Counted from the first letter of the stretch, positions 12,575-21,687 are shown. The stretch: DNA of 64,000 bases from Nocardia sp. XZ_19_385 (GCF_015355755.1 NZ_JACVEE010000001.1:806001-870000), one strand, 5' to 3'. Notes: generated by a model from the letters alone, not told the origin. A program made the numbers and translations.

Positions 12575-13048
12575 GTGACCACTCTTCTCGACGCGACGCT
12601 AGAAGTTCGCTGCAGCCAGTACCGCAGCGAATTCCAGATGCCGGCCTCGATCGACCCGGCGTCGCGCCACATCCTGCTGCACATCGGTCAGCACTACGGC
12701 GCCATCACCATGCCGTCGGAGTTGGGCGAACAAGTCCAGCGGCAGTTGACCCAGGCGCGGCTCGCCGCACCCGTCGTGCACCACCCCCGGGCCAGGCGAT
12801 GGACCTTCATCACCGGTCCCGCCCACTCCGAAACACTGAACAAGCACATCTCCGCCGAGCTGTTCCGGCTCTACGCCACCGTCGCCTGCACCGGAAGCCA
12901 AGTGGTGCTGCCCTCCCCCGACGACGAACGCACCGGCTACCGCGTCTGGGTCCAGCAGCCCGAGCACGCCACCACCCTGCCACCCATCAGCGCGGTCATC
13001 GAGGCCACGCGGGCGCTCGGCACCCGCCGGAAACCGCACTACAACTGA
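12575..13048 (+). CDS. Conserved actinobacterial protein of unknown function
   Basis: Unrecognised 157-residue cytoplasmic protein starting at GTG 12575. There are no membrane segments. Distinctive stretches are HHPRARRWTFITGPA (about 69-83) and VVLPSPDDERTGYRVWVQ (about 111-128), which I associate with uncharacterised proteins in Nocardia and Streptomyces. It stands alone, divergent from ribE and tail-to-tail with rpe (ten bases apart), where mycobacteria have ribG and lprG. A long AT-rich leader with an inverted repeat suggests specific regulation. Confidence 0.75.
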   Translation: MTTLLDATLEVRCSQYRSEFQMPASIDPASRHILLHIGQHYGAITMPSELGEQVQRQLTQARLAAPVVHHPRARRWTFITGPAHSETLNKHISAELFRLYATVACTGSQVVLPSPDDERTGYRVWVQQPEHATTLPPISAVIEATRALGTRRKPHYN

Positions 13049-13058
13049 GTTTTTCGAC

Positions 13059-13748
13059 TCACAGCCAGTGTGCCGCGGCCTGATGCCGCAGCTTCTCCAC
13101 CGTCGCGCCGGGATCGGCCGTGTTGTAGACCGCCGATCCGGCGACGAAGCAGTCGATACCCGCCTCCGCTGCCTGCTCGATGGTGTCGGCGTTGATTCCG
13201 CCGTCGATCTCCACGATCAACCGCAGCTCACCGGAGTCGACCAGGTTGCGCACGATGCGCGCCTTCTCCAGCACGTGCGAAATGAACGACTGCCCACCGA
13301 ATCCCGGCTCCACGCTCATCACCAGCAGTGTGTCGAAGCTCTTCAGGATCTCCAGATACGGCTCGATCGGGGTGTTCGGCTTCACCGACAGCCCGGCCTT
13401 CGCACCCGCGGCACGGATGTCGCGCGCCACCGCCACCGGATCGTCGGTGGCTTCCGCGTGGAAGGTCACGTTGTACGCGCCCGCCTCGGCGTACGGCGGC
13501 GCCCAGCGACCCGGATCCTCGATCATCAGATGGCAATCCAGCGGAATGTCGGTGGCCTTCAACAGGCTCTGCACCACCGGCAGGCCCAGCGTCAGGTTCG
13601 GCACGAAGTGCGCGTCCATCACATCGACGTGCAACCAGTCGGCGGTCGCGACGGCCCGGGTCTCGTCCGCGAGACGAGCGAAGTCGGCGGACAGGATGGA
13701 GGGGGCGATCATCGGCTGGGCCGGTCGCGAAAACGTCGGTGTGGACAC
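13059..13748 (-). CDS. rpe: Ribulose-phosphate 3-epimerase
   Basis: Interconverts ribulose-5-phosphate and xylulose-5-phosphate in the pentose phosphate pathway; ribulose-5-phosphate is also the RibBA substrate. TIM-barrel protein of 229 residues with [30 protein letters not shown] (metal-ligand H/D residues), [18 protein letters not shown] and VEIDGGIN motifs, all intact. ATG at 13748 gives a short N-terminal tail before the conserved MIAPSIL. Confidence 0.97.
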   Translation of the reverse strand: MSTPTFSRPAQPMIAPSILSADFARLADETRAVATADWLHVDVMDAHFVPNLTLGLPVVQSLLKATDIPLDCHLMIEDPGRWAPPYAEAGAYNVTFHAEATDDPVAVARDIRAAGAKAGLSVKPNTPIEPYLEILKSFDTLLVMSVEPGFGGQSFISHVLEKARIVRNLVDSGELRLIVEIDGGINADTIEQAAEAGIDCFVAGSAVYNTADPGATVEKLRHQAAAHWL

Positions 13749-13829
13749 AACGCCGGAGTGTACCGAGGGGCCCGCACCAGAGCCGAACGTGCCTCCAGAC
13801 CAGGCAAACTGTGATTGCGGGGCGTAGGA

Positions 13830-14267
13830 ATGGGTAGCCTTCTCAGGGTGATCAATATTTCGGCGGAACAGGGGACCAGCTCCCCGGTGGAGATTCGGGT
13901 GGCCGCATCGGTCACACAGCTGCCCATCGTGCGCGGGCTCGCCGAAACTCTCGTGCTGCTCAGCGAATTCACCCTCGACGAGGTCGCCGACATCCGGCTG
14001 GCCGTCGACGAGGTGTGCTCCACGCTGATCGCGGTCGCGAAGCCGGGCTCGAGCCTGCAGTGCCGGTTCACCATCGGTGACACCGAGCTACTGGTGCGCG
14101 TCAGCGGGCTCGCGGCAGCCGAGGGATTGCCGGACCAGCGCAGCTTCGGCTGGCATGTGCTGCGGACCCTCACCGATTCGGTGCAGGCGACGCAAGACCC
14201 GTACGACTCGGCGGCTTCCGGATATCCGACGACGGTGGAGTTCCGTCGCGTCCGGGGGAAGGCGTAG
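13830..14267 (+). CDS. rsbW: Anti-sigma factor of the RsbW/UsfX type
   Basis: GHKL/HATPase-fold anti-sigma factor expected to hold SigF inactive. It is 145 residues from ATG 13830; GTG at 13848 (VINISAEQ) is an equally possible start. The ATP-lid region is partly conserved ([32 protein letters not shown]). The asparagine of the usual N-box (EAxxNA) is not present, as in mycobacterial UsfX-like proteins, so kinase activity is doubtful. The stop overlaps the sigF start (TAGTG), which couples the two. No antagonist gene is adjacent. Confidence 0.87.
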   Translation: MGSLLRVINISAEQGTSSPVEIRVAASVTQLPIVRGLAETLVLLSEFTLDEVADIRLAVDEVCSTLIAVAKPGSSLQCRFTIGDTELLVRVSGLAAAEGLPDQRSFGWHVLRTLTDSVQATQDPYDSAASGYPTTVEFRRVRGKA

Positions 14268-15181
14268 TGGCGGAAGAAGAGACAGTGTTCGACCCGGAGC
14301 GCAAGGACGACCAGCCCGGCACCGGCGAAGCACCCGCACCGGCGGCCGATGCCGCGCCACAAGAGGCGGAACCGGCCCCCGAGGAGGCCGAGGAAGACAC
14401 CGAAATCGTCGAGGAGGTCGGCTCGTCTTCCGGGTACGACGATCTCGGCGCGCTGTTCGAACGGCTCGCCGCCGCGACCGCGGGCACCCCGAAGCACAAT
14501 GCGCTACGCGACGAACTGATCAGCCGCTGCATCCCGCTCGCCGACCACATCGCCCGCAAATTCAGCGGTCGTGGCGAGCCGTTCGACGACCTCACCCAGG
14601 TGGCGCGCGTCGGTCTGGTGCACGCGGTGGACCGGTTCGACCCGGCCCGTGGCTCGAACTTCCTGTCCTTCGCGGTCCCGACGATCATGGGCGAGGTCCG
14701 GAGATACTTCCGGGACAACACCTGGGCGATGCGAGTCCCGCGCCGCGTCAAGGAAACTCACCTGCGCATCGGTGCGGCGATCGACGCGCTCTCCCAGACG
14801 CTGGGGCGCTCCCCCACCGCCAAGGAGATCGCGGCGCACCTCGATGTCGATCCGGACGAGGTCACCCAGGCGGTGATCGCGGGCAACGCCTACCAGCCGA
14901 GCTCGATCGACGCCGCCTCGCTCGGACGCGACACCGACGCCTCGCTGCTGGACACCCTCGGCGAGGAGGAAGGGCAGTTCGAACGGGTCGAGGAGTACGT
15001 CGCGATCCGGCCGCTGCTGGCGGGTCTGCCCGAGCGCGAACGCCGCATCCTCACCATGCGTTTCTTCGAGTCGATGACCCAGACCCAGATCGCCAAGCAG
15101 ATGGGCATCTCCCAGATGCACGTCTCCCGGATCCTGACGAAAACCCTTGCCCGCCTGCGCGAACTGTCGGAGCGCGAGTAG
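14267..15181 (+). CDS. sigF: RNA polymerase sigma factor SigF (SigB/F/G type)
   Basis: Alternative sigma factor for general or envelope stress. It is 304 residues from GTG 14267. After an acidic, proline/alanine/glutamate-rich tail of about 70 residues come sigma region 2 (LISRCIPLADHIARKFSGRGEPFDDLTQVARVGL; NFLSFAVPTIMGEVRRYFRD), region 3 (LSQTLGRSPTAKEIAAHLDV) and region 4 (LPERERRILTMRFFESMTQTQIAKQMGISQMHVSR). It is translated with the anti-sigma gene immediately upstream and abuts the convergent MmcQ-like gene with no spacer. Confidence 0.95.
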   Translation: MAEEETVFDPERKDDQPGTGEAPAPAADAAPQEAEPAPEEAEEDTEIVEEVGSSSGYDDLGALFERLAAATAGTPKHNALRDELISRCIPLADHIARKFSGRGEPFDDLTQVARVGLVHAVDRFDPARGSNFLSFAVPTIMGEVRRYFRDNTWAMRVPRRVKETHLRIGAAIDALSQTLGRSPTAKEIAAHLDVDPDEVTQAVIAGNAYQPSSIDAASLGRDTDASLLDTLGEEEGQFERVEEYVAIRPLLAGLPERERRILTMRFFESMTQTQIAKQMGISQMHVSRILTKTLARLRELSERE

Positions 15182-15532
15182 TTACCTCGATTGCTGTTCG
15201 CGCTGCTTGCGAAGTTTCGCCGGCGCGGACAGCCACCAGGCCGCGTCCAGCAATTCGCGCAGCTGATCCTCGTGGATGCGGTCCAGGTCGATGAGGATGT
15301 ACGGATACCCGTCGTAGTGCGGGGTGGTGTAGAAGGTCGGATCGCCCGACGCCAGGAGCGCTTCCTTCTCCACCATCTCGCATTGCAGCACGAGTCCGCC
15401 CTCCGCCTCGTCGCGCAACCGCGCGAAACCCTTCTTACCGACCTTCAGCGCCGGGCTCCGCCACCACGTGGATTCCGCCACGCCCGGCAGCTCGGTGGCC
15501 AGTTCGACGACGCGTTGCCACGTGATTCCCAT
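15182..15532 (-). CDS. MmcQ/YjbR-family protein
   Basis: Small protein of the MmcQ/YjbR (CyaY-like fold) family, 116 residues from ATG 15532. Typical features are VVELATELPGVAESTWWRSPALKVGKKGFARL, TPHYDGYPYILIDLD and a C-terminal LRELLDAAWWLSAPAKLRK helix. The family is often labelled DNA-binding but its role is not established. An in-frame start 17 codons earlier is less family-like. The stop adjoins the sigF stop. Confidence 0.85.
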   Translation of the reverse strand: MGITWQRVVELATELPGVAESTWWRSPALKVGKKGFARLRDEAEGGLVLQCEMVEKEALLASGDPTFYTTPHYDGYPYILIDLDRIHEDQLRELLDAAWWLSAPAKLRKQREQQSR

Positions 15533-15591
15533 ACCGCTCAGTCTGCCCCCGGGCCGGCGGCCCGGCTTGGACATTTGGAACAAGACTCCGG

Positions 15592-17331
15592 CTACAGCGG
15601 TTTACGCAGCGCCACCAGGAACATGGCGTCGGTGCCGTGGCGGTGCGGCCACAGCTGTGCGCCCGGGCCGTCGCCGATATCGGTGACACCGGGGAGCAGT
15701 TCGCGAGTGTCGAGTTCGACCGCGCCGGAGCGGCGAACGAAATCACCCACGACGGAAACCGTTTCGGCCAGGTGCGGCGAGCAGGTCGAGTAGACGACCA
15801 CGCCACCCGGACGCAGCAATTCCCATGCGGCGGAAAGCAACTCGCGTTGCAGCACGACCAATTCGCGAACGTCGGCCGGGGTGCGCCGCCACCGCGCCTC
15901 TGGACGCCGACGCAGCGCGCCGAGACCGGAGCATGGTGCGTCGACCAGAATGCGGTCGTAGCCCGGGGTCAAGCCGCTGTTCCGGCCGTCCACGACATGG
16001 ACTTCGACCGGGAGATCCTTCGTGGACTTTCGGACCAGCTCGGCGCGATGCTCGGAAGGCTCGACCGCGTCGACCTTGAATTGGTCGATCGCCGCGAGCG
16101 CACCCAACAGGGCCGCCTTGCCGCCCGGTCCCGCGCACAGGTCCAGCCAGCGACCGCCGTCCGGGCCTTCCAGCGGAGCGCGCGTCAAGCTGAGCGCGAC
16201 CAACTGGCTGCCCTCGTCCTGCACGCTCGCCAGGCGTTCGCGCACCGGCTCCAGCTTTCCGGGGTCGCCGCCGTCGAGGTACACCGCGTACGGCGACCAC
16301 TTGCCCTCTTCACCCCCGGTGACGAGAGCGAGCTCCTCCGCGGAGATCTCACCCGGCCGCGCGACGAGGTGCACCAGCGGCCGAGCATCATCGGCGGCCA
16401 GCAGATCAGCGAGTTCCCCGGCCCGCACCCCGAGCGCGTCCGCGAACGCCTGCGCGATCCACACCGGATGCGCGAACTCGAAAGCCAAGCGCCCCACCGG
16501 ATCCGCCGGGGCCAACTCCTCGACCCACTGCTCGGCCGTCTTCTCCCCCGCCCGGCGCAGCACGGCGTTCACAAAACCGGAACGCCCCTGCCCGAACTCG
16601 TTGCGCGCCATCGCCACCGAGGTGTCGACCGCGGCATGCGCCCCGATCCGAGTACGCAACAACTGATACACGCCCAGCCGCATCACATCCAGCAATCCGC
16701 CGTCGATCTCCTCGACCGGCCGACCCGAACCGGCTTCGATCACCGCGTCGAGCAATCCAAGCGACCGGCACGCACCGTAGGTGAGCTCCGTCGCCAGCGC
16801 CGCATCACGACCCGAGATCCCGCGCTCCCGAAGCAAAGTCGGCAGCACCAGGTTCGCGTATGCGTCCCGTTCCCGCACGGCCCGCAGAACATCCCGCGCA
16901 ACCAGCCGCACCGGGTCTACACCGCTCCGGCTACCCGGCTGGGCGGTCTCCCGATCCTTCTGCGGTGCACCAGCTTTCGAACCGCCGGATTTACCTGCCG
17001 ACTTGGGCACTGAACGACCGCCCTGGCCTTGCCCTTTCGGGCCGCCGGACCCATCGGTCGACTTCAGTCCGGAACGACTTGCGCGGCCATCACCTCGCGG
17101 ACCGGAAGCCCGGCTGTCCGACCGCGTACTCGCCTTCGCCCCACCGGTCGTTCCGTTTGCAGACCGGCGCGGTTGATCACCGGCTGGTGCGTCCGCTCCA
17201 CGATCGAAGGACCCGATCCGCCCAACGGCCTTGCGGGGTGCGGCGTTTCCGCGCGCGCCCCGCTTGCTGTCGTCCGGACCGGCCGAATCCTTATTACGTT
17301 CTCGCGCCCTGCGCCTATCCTCGGCACTCAT
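15592..17331 (-). CDS. rsmB: 16S rRNA (cytosine-967-C5) methyltransferase
   Basis: SAM-dependent RNA m5C methyltransferase of the RsmB/Fmu family. It is 579 residues. The first ~135 form a Gly/Ser/Arg/Lys-rich disordered basic tail, longer than in most orthologues. Next is a NusB-like RNA-binding domain (ARDVLRAVRERDAYANLVLPTLL), then the methyltransferase: SAM motif LDLCAGPGGKAALLG, catalytic DAPCSGLGALRRRPEARW and the second cysteine in STCSPHLAET. It lies 67 bases after fmt in the def-fmt-rsmB run. Confidence 0.95.
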   Translation of the reverse strand: MSAEDRRRARERNKDSAGPDDSKRGARGNAAPRKAVGRIGSFDRGADAPAGDQPRRSANGTTGGAKASTRSDSRASGPRGDGRASRSGLKSTDGSGGPKGQGQGGRSVPKSAGKSGGSKAGAPQKDRETAQPGSRSGVDPVRLVARDVLRAVRERDAYANLVLPTLLRERGISGRDAALATELTYGACRSLGLLDAVIEAGSGRPVEEIDGGLLDVMRLGVYQLLRTRIGAHAAVDTSVAMARNEFGQGRSGFVNAVLRRAGEKTAEQWVEELAPADPVGRLAFEFAHPVWIAQAFADALGVRAGELADLLAADDARPLVHLVARPGEISAEELALVTGGEEGKWSPYAVYLDGGDPGKLEPVRERLASVQDEGSQLVALSLTRAPLEGPDGGRWLDLCAGPGGKAALLGALAAIDQFKVDAVEPSEHRAELVRKSTKDLPVEVHVVDGRNSGLTPGYDRILVDAPCSGLGALRRRPEARWRRTPADVRELVVLQRELLSAAWELLRPGGVVVYSTCSPHLAETVSVVGDFVRRSGAVELDTRELLPGVTDIGDGPGAQLWPHRHGTDAMFLVALRKPL

Positions 17332-17398
17332 ACCTGCTCCTCGCTGTTGCTCGGTTCCGGCATGACTGCCGAAGCAGCTGCGCCCTGTGTCAGATCTG

Positions 17399-18322
17399 TC
17401 ATTCGAACACCGCGCCGGGCTCCAGCCGGGCGCCGCGGGCCCAGTCGAGGGCGGCCATCATGCGTTTGCCTTGGGGCTGGACCTGGTCGAGGCGGACCGC
17501 GGTGGTGGCGGTGCCGACGAAGACGCCGGTTTTGCGGACCTCGATGGTGCGCGCGGGCAGGTCCTCTTCGACCATTTCGACGGGGCCGAGTTTGAGGCGG
17601 GTGCCGGCGATCTCGGTCCAGGCGCCGGGGGCCGGGGTGACGGCGCGGATGCGGCGGGTGATGTTCAGGGCCGGTTGGTCCCAGCGGATGTGCCCGTCCT
17701 CGGCATTCACCTTGGGGGCGTGCGAGACACCCTCGGTCGGTTGCGGGACCGCTTGCAGCGCACCGTCTTCCACACCGTCGAGGGTGGTTTCGAGCAGGCG
17801 GGCGCCGCTGTCGGCGAGCCGTTCCAGCAGGATGCCCGCGGTGTCGGTGACCTGAATCTTCTCGGTGACCACGCCGAAGACCGGGCCGGTGTCCAGGCCC
17901 GCCTCGATCTGGAAGGTGGAGGCGCCGGTGAACTCGTCACCGGCGTCGATGGCGGCCTGCACGGGGGCCGCGCCGCGCCAGGCGGGCAGCAGCGAGAAGT
18001 GCAGGTTGATCCAGCCGAAGCGGGGGACGTCGAGTACCCGCTGCGGCAGCAGGGCGCCGTAGGCGACGACCGGGCAGCAGTCGGGCGCCAATTCGGTGAG
18101 CTGGTCGATGAATTCGGGCTCGGCGGGTCGGCGCGGGGTGAGCACGGGGATGCCGTGCTCGTCGGCCAGCTGCCCGACCGGGGAGCGCTTCACCTTGCGG
18201 CCCCGGCCGGCGACGGCGTCGGGCCGGGTGACCACGGCAACTACTTCGTGCCGGGTCGAGTCGATGAACCGCTGCAGCGACGGCACCGCCGGTTCGGGCG
18301 TGCCCGCGAAGACGATGCGCAT
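17399..18322 (-). CDS. fmt: Methionyl-tRNA formyltransferase
   Basis: Formylates initiator Met-tRNA using 10-formyl-tetrahydrofolate. It is 307 residues, the normal length. Motifs: [17 protein letters not shown] at the start, [23 protein letters not shown] with the catalytic Asn-His pair, and the [18 protein letters not shown] segment. The C-terminal OB domain is intact. ATG at 18322 shares one base with the def stop (TGATG), so the formylase and deformylase genes are coupled. Confidence 0.97.
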   Translation of the reverse strand: MRIVFAGTPEPAVPSLQRFIDSTRHEVVAVVTRPDAVAGRGRKVKRSPVGQLADEHGIPVLTPRRPAEPEFIDQLTELAPDCCPVVAYGALLPQRVLDVPRFGWINLHFSLLPAWRGAAPVQAAIDAGDEFTGASTFQIEAGLDTGPVFGVVTEKIQVTDTAGILLERLADSGARLLETTLDGVEDGALQAVPQPTEGVSHAPKVNAEDGHIRWDQPALNITRRIRAVTPAPGAWTEIAGTRLKLGPVEMVEEDLPARTIEVRKTGVFVGTATTAVRLDQVQPQGKRMMAALDWARGARLEPGAVFE

Positions 18323-18939
18323 CAGCGACCACGCCCGAACGGGTTCGGCTTCGCGTAGCGGTTGCTTGCAGGCCGCTCGAAAGGGCCAGCCGCGTCACTG
18401 CTGCCGCGCGAGGCGCGGACGGTGATTCCCGCGGTGAACCAGTCCGATTCCCGTATGCCGCGCATCGCTTCCTTCCGGTCGGCCGGGTCGAGGCGGTCGA
18501 TGAACAGCACCCCGTCCAGGTGGTCGTTCTCGTGCTGCACACAGCGCGACAGCAGCTCGGTGGCATCGAACGCCACCGGCTTACCCTTCATATCCACACC
18601 GGAGACCCGCACCCGCAGCGCCCGCCGCACGTCATAGCGCAGCCCGGGAATCGACAGGCAGCCTTCCGGCCCGACCTGTTCCTCGTCACCTTCGACGGTG
18701 TACACCGGGTTCACCACGTGCCCCTGCGCATCCCCGGTGTCATAGACGAAGACTCGCAACCCGACGCCGATCTGCGGCGCGGCCATCCCGACTCCACCAT
18801 CGTCATACATGGTGTCGGTCAGGTCTTCGACGAGCTGACGCAACTCCCGATCGAATTCGGTGACCTCCGCCGCCCGGGCGCGAAGAATCGGATCGCCGAA
18901 CAGGCGAACGGGCTGAATGGTCACGGCGGCTCCCGGCAA
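18322..18939 (-). CDS. def: Peptide deformylase
   Basis: Metalloenzyme that removes the N-formyl group from nascent proteins. It is 205 residues. The three signature motifs are intact: [18 protein letters not shown] and the HExxH metal site in [12 protein letters not shown] ~25-residue polar C-terminal tail follows the catalytic domain. Two starts are possible: ATG 18939 and, five codons in, GTG ([12 protein letters not shown]). In M. tuberculosis def is elsewhere, so its linkage to fmt here is a rearrangement relative to that genome. Confidence 0.96.
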   Translation of the reverse strand: MPGAAVTIQPVRLFGDPILRARAAEVTEFDRELRQLVEDLTDTMYDDGGVGMAAPQIGVGLRVFVYDTGDAQGHVVNPVYTVEGDEEQVGPEGCLSIPGLRYDVRRALRVRVSGVDMKGKPVAFDATELLSRCVQHENDHLDGVLFIDRLDPADRKEAMRGIRESDWFTAGITVRASRGSSDAAGPFERPASNRYAKPNPFGRGR

Positions 18940-19154
18940 ACGGTGGATACGGTCGTCTCATTCTAATGAGCGACGCCGATCACTCCGATATCCCCGATAC
19001 CAAGCCCTGGAACTGGTACAACTCCGGAAGCGGTCCGGGCGGGGTGTCGATCCCTCCGCCCGGCCGCCCAAGTCACGGCTACACCTCGCTGACGCTCGGT
19101 TCCGCCGCGCCCCGGGCGCAGTGTCTATGGTTCGCTCGCGCGCTCGCTCACGGG

Positions 19155-20177
19155 TCACGAATTACCGGCGATGATCACCTGCGGGATGCCGGTGCCCAGC
19201 GGAACCGCGCGGCACACCGGGGCGGGGCTGCCCGGATCCAGCACTTGCACCAGCAGGTCTTGGACGAACGGGTCGTAGACCATGTGGAAGTGCCCGGTCA
19301 GATCGCTGGGGCACAGGTCCTGCAAGACGAGGTTGCGGGCGCCCGGGCCGCGCAGTGCGATGTTGTCGAAGGGCTGGATCATTTCGTCGACGCGGCTGCC
19401 GATGGTCACGTACTTCGGGCCGGGGACGGTGTCGCCGCCCGCGTTGAGTTCGGTCATCACCGGCGAGCCCTGCACCTGCTGCACCGCGGCCAGCGAGGTG
19501 ACCTTCACGAACGCGTCCAGAATGCCGACCGCCTGCACGACCGGCACCAGCCCGTACATGACGCCGCCATAGCTGGGCGAGGCCAAGCCGACCCACTGGC
19601 CGACCTTCGGCGCACCGCCGAGCTGGTTGACCCAGTACCGGGTCACGTTGGCGCCCTGCGAGAATCCGACCAGGTCGATCTGGGTCGCGTGCGTCGCCGC
19701 CAGCACCGAATCGACGAAATCACCGAGCTGGCGGGCACTGACCCGGACGTCCTCGGTACCGTAGCTGTCGGCACCCGGCGCGCCGCCGTAGTTCAGCGCG
19801 AAAACGCACATCCCGGCCGCCACCAGCTTGGGGCCGATGGCCGAATAGTCGGAGTAGGCACTGGAGTCGGTGCCGTGCGCGAGCACTACCGGGCGCGGGT
19901 GCGCGGCGCTCGGGGCACACTCGAAGTTGTTGACGCCCAGCGGAACCGAGCCGGGGTGCGTCTTCTGGTAGATGGCGGATGCCAGGTGATCGGTTTGTAC
20001 CGGACCGGGGATGGTCGGCACATCTGCTGCACGATAGGGCGCTACTTCGACGACCGGCGCCGGTTCGGCGAGGGCGGGCGCCGCGCCGGAGCCGAGCAAG
20101 CCGGCTCCGGCTATGGCGATAGCCGCTCTCATCAACTGTGACTTACCCCAACCCCACGGGCCCTCAGGCTGTTCCAT
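19155..20177 (-). CDS. Secreted lipase/esterase, alpha/beta-hydrolase
   Basis: Class 2-type actinobacterial lipase predicted to be exported. It is 340 residues. An N-terminal signal (MRAAIAIAGAGLLGSGAAPALA, cleavage after ALA) begins at residue 16, so ATG 20132 is an alternative start. The hydrolase core shows PVVLAHGTDSSAYSDY (oxyanion region), nucleophile serine in DLVGFSQGANVTRYW and a late GHFHMVYDP that may supply the catalytic histidine. Two late cysteines could form a disulphide. The substrate is unknown. It is the first gene of the accessory insert and is transcribed toward def. Confidence 0.88.
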   Translation of the reverse strand: MEQPEGPWGWGKSQLMRAAIAIAGAGLLGSGAAPALAEPAPVVEVAPYRAADVPTIPGPVQTDHLASAIYQKTHPGSVPLGVNNFECAPSAAHPRPVVLAHGTDSSAYSDYSAIGPKLVAAGMCVFALNYGGAPGADSYGTEDVRVSARQLGDFVDSVLAATHATQIDLVGFSQGANVTRYWVNQLGGAPKVGQWVGLASPSYGGVMYGLVPVVQAVGILDAFVKVTSLAAVQQVQGSPVMTELNAGGDTVPGPKYVTIGSRVDEMIQPFDNIALRGPGARNLVLQDLCPSDLTGHFHMVYDPFVQDLLVQVLDPGSPAPVCRAVPLGTGIPQVIIAGNS

Positions 20178-20234
20178 TCCACAATTATTTACCGAACTCG
20201 GGTGAAATGCCTGCGCTAGCGGGGTGTTTCGTGC

Positions 20235-20894
20235 CTAAGACTTTTCGGGGCTATCGTCTTCGGCGAGAATCCGGTAGAGCGCCCGGCGCGCCTCGGTGAG
20301 CACCTCGGCCGCCTTGGCCGCCTGCTCCGGTGTGCCGGCCGCCGCGACCTGAGCCGCCGCGCCCATCAGTGCGCCGATCAGTGCGCGCAGGTCGATCGCC
20401 TGATCGCCCACGTCGCCCTTGACGTCGGCCCACGGATCGCCCAGCTCCTCGCGGTTTTCGGTGACGAATGCGGTGCCGGCCTCGGTCAGTTGCGCGGTCT
20501 TGCGACCGGCCACTTTCTCGATGAGCACCAGGCCCTCGTCCTCCAGCTGCGCGAGCGCGGGGTAGATCGAGCCCGGGCTGGGACGCCAGACGTCGTCGCT
20601 GCGTTCGCGGATCTGCTGGATCAACTCGTAGCCGTGCATCGGGCGCTCGGTGAGCAACAGCAGGACCGCCGCGCGCACATCGCCGCGCCGGCCGCGACCA
20701 CCACGGCCACGTCCGCGACCGAAGTGCGGGCCGAAACCGGGGCCGAAACCGCCGGGCCCGAACTCGGGGCCGAAGCCGCGCCGGCCGTGGCGGGGGTGCA
20801 TGCCCCGCTCCGGGCCGCATTCCTCGGCTCCGGGGCGGCGGCGACGTCCGCGCCGGCCGAAGTCTCTGTTCTCCATGTTCTCGATGTTTTCCAT
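20235..20894 (-). CDS. PadR-family transcriptional regulator with Gly/Arg-rich tail
   Basis: Winged-helix regulator, 219 residues from ATG 20894 with GAGGAGG upstream. Residues ~10-72 are a low-complexity Arg/Gly/Phe/Pro/His segment (RRGRRRRPG; GFGPEFGPGGFGPGFGPHFG) and are not part of the fold. The PadR domain follows: VLLLLTERPMHGYELIQQI, PSPGSIYPALAQLEDEGLV. The C-terminal helices could mediate dimerisation. No obvious target gene is adjacent except the lipase downstream. Autoregulation through the TATCGAC repeats in its promoter is plausible. Confidence 0.9.
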   Translation of the reverse strand: MENIENMENRDFGRRGRRRRPGAEECGPERGMHPRHGRRGFGPEFGPGGFGPGFGPHFGRGRGRGGRGRRGDVRAAVLLLLTERPMHGYELIQQIRERSDDVWRPSPGSIYPALAQLEDEGLVLIEKVAGRKTAQLTEAGTAFVTENREELGDPWADVKGDVGDQAIDLRALIGALMGAAAQVAAAGTPEQAAKAAEVLTEARRALYRILAEDDSPEKS

Positions 20895-20929
20895 GACTGC
20901 CTCCTCAGGCTTTCGTGTGTATCTCATGT

Positions 20930-20947
20930 TATCGACGATATATCGAC
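20930..20947. promoter_or_regulatory. Candidate PadR operator/promoter
   Basis: Two TATCGAC repeats separated by GATA, containing the palindrome CGATATATCG (20936-20945), lie 36 bp upstream of the PadR start in otherwise GC-rich DNA. The site is placed to overlap the promoter. Binding by the PadR protein is inferred. Confidence 0.45.
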
Positions 20948-21038
20948 AATCTATCCAACGCAAGGTTCGTGTCGAGAATTCCTTGCCACACAGAAAAGGC
21001 GCGCCCCGATACGGGACGCGCCTCTGGAAGTGGCGGAG

Positions 21039-21638
21039 CTAGAGCGAGTCGATCCAGTCCTGCAGCCGTTTCCCCTCGGCGACCATCAACTCGGGATCAC
21101 GAAAAGCGTTCGTGAGCAGGGAAATCCCCTGATAGGAGGCGATCAGCGCGATCCCGAGCTGCTTGCCGTCGGCGCGCCCCATGGCTTCGAATTGCTCCGC
21201 GGCATAGTCGACCAGCGCCTGCATCACCTCGCTGGCCCGGCCTTCGAGCGGGTCGTCCCGCTTGTGCAGTTCCGCTGTCAGCGAACCGAACGGGCACCCG
21301 TAGCGCGCCGCCAGCTCCCGCTCCTGCACCCAGCCATCGATGAGCCGCTTCAGCCGATCCCGCGGGGACTCGAGGCGATTCAGTTCCGCGATCAGCTGGT
21401 CCAGAGTCCGGGCGTGTGCGCCGATGGCGGCCTCGATGAGCTGGTCTTTCGTCTTGAAGTAGTAGTAGACGTTGCCGACCGGAACCTCGGCCACCCGGGC
21501 GATGTCGGCGATGGTGGTCTTCTCCACTCCCCGCTCGTAGAACACGCGGACGGCAGCCTCGATCAGGCGTTCCCGTTTGCCGGGCTTGGTACCGGCCACT
21601 GAGTTGGTCACCCAACTAACTGTAGACAACCCGCTCAT
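21039..21638 (-). CDS. TetR-family transcriptional regulator
   Basis: TetR repressor, 199 residues from ATG 21638; GTG at 21611 (VTNSVAGTKPGKRERL) may be the true start. The N-terminal HTH (LIEAAVRVFYERGVEKTTIADIARVAEVPVGNVYYYFKTKDQLIEAAI) is canonical; the C-terminal ligand domain has the HKRDDPLEGRASEVMQALVDYAAEQF stretch. It is divergent from the NAD(P)-binding gene at 21688, with a palindromic site between them, so it probably represses both. Confidence 0.93.
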   Translation of the reverse strand: MSGLSTVSWVTNSVAGTKPGKRERLIEAAVRVFYERGVEKTTIADIARVAEVPVGNVYYYFKTKDQLIEAAIGAHARTLDQLIAELNRLESPRDRLKRLIDGWVQERELAARYGCPFGSLTAELHKRDDPLEGRASEVMQALVDYAAEQFEAMGRADGKQLGIALIASYQGISLLTNAFRDPELMVAEGKRLQDWIDSL

Positions 21639-21654
21639 CGTGCGCTAGCTTCTT

Positions 21655-21672
21655 GTTAGTCAGTCAACTAAC
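21655..21672. promoter_or_regulatory. Candidate TetR operator
   Basis: GTTAGT-N6-ACTAAC palindrome between the divergent TetR (21638) and NAD(P)-binding (21688) starts. A further CAACTAAC half-site sits around 21613-21620, near the TetR start. This is the standard arrangement for a TetR protein controlling itself and a divergent enzyme. Confidence 0.6.
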
Positions 21673-21687
21673 TCGGGAGTTCGAACA

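Noticed and set aside
13046-13061. TGAGT-TTTTCG-ACTCA hairpin between the stops of the unknown gene and rpe
   Set aside because: Only a 5-bp stem that includes both stop codons; too weak to call a terminator.
18966-19170. Open frame starting MSDADHSDIPDTKPW, divergent from def, where some mycobacteria have a DUF3263 gene
   Set aside because: The downstream sequence does not resemble DUF3263, no ribosome site precedes it, and the frame continues antisense through the lipase gene. At most it is a remnant; not listed as a gene.
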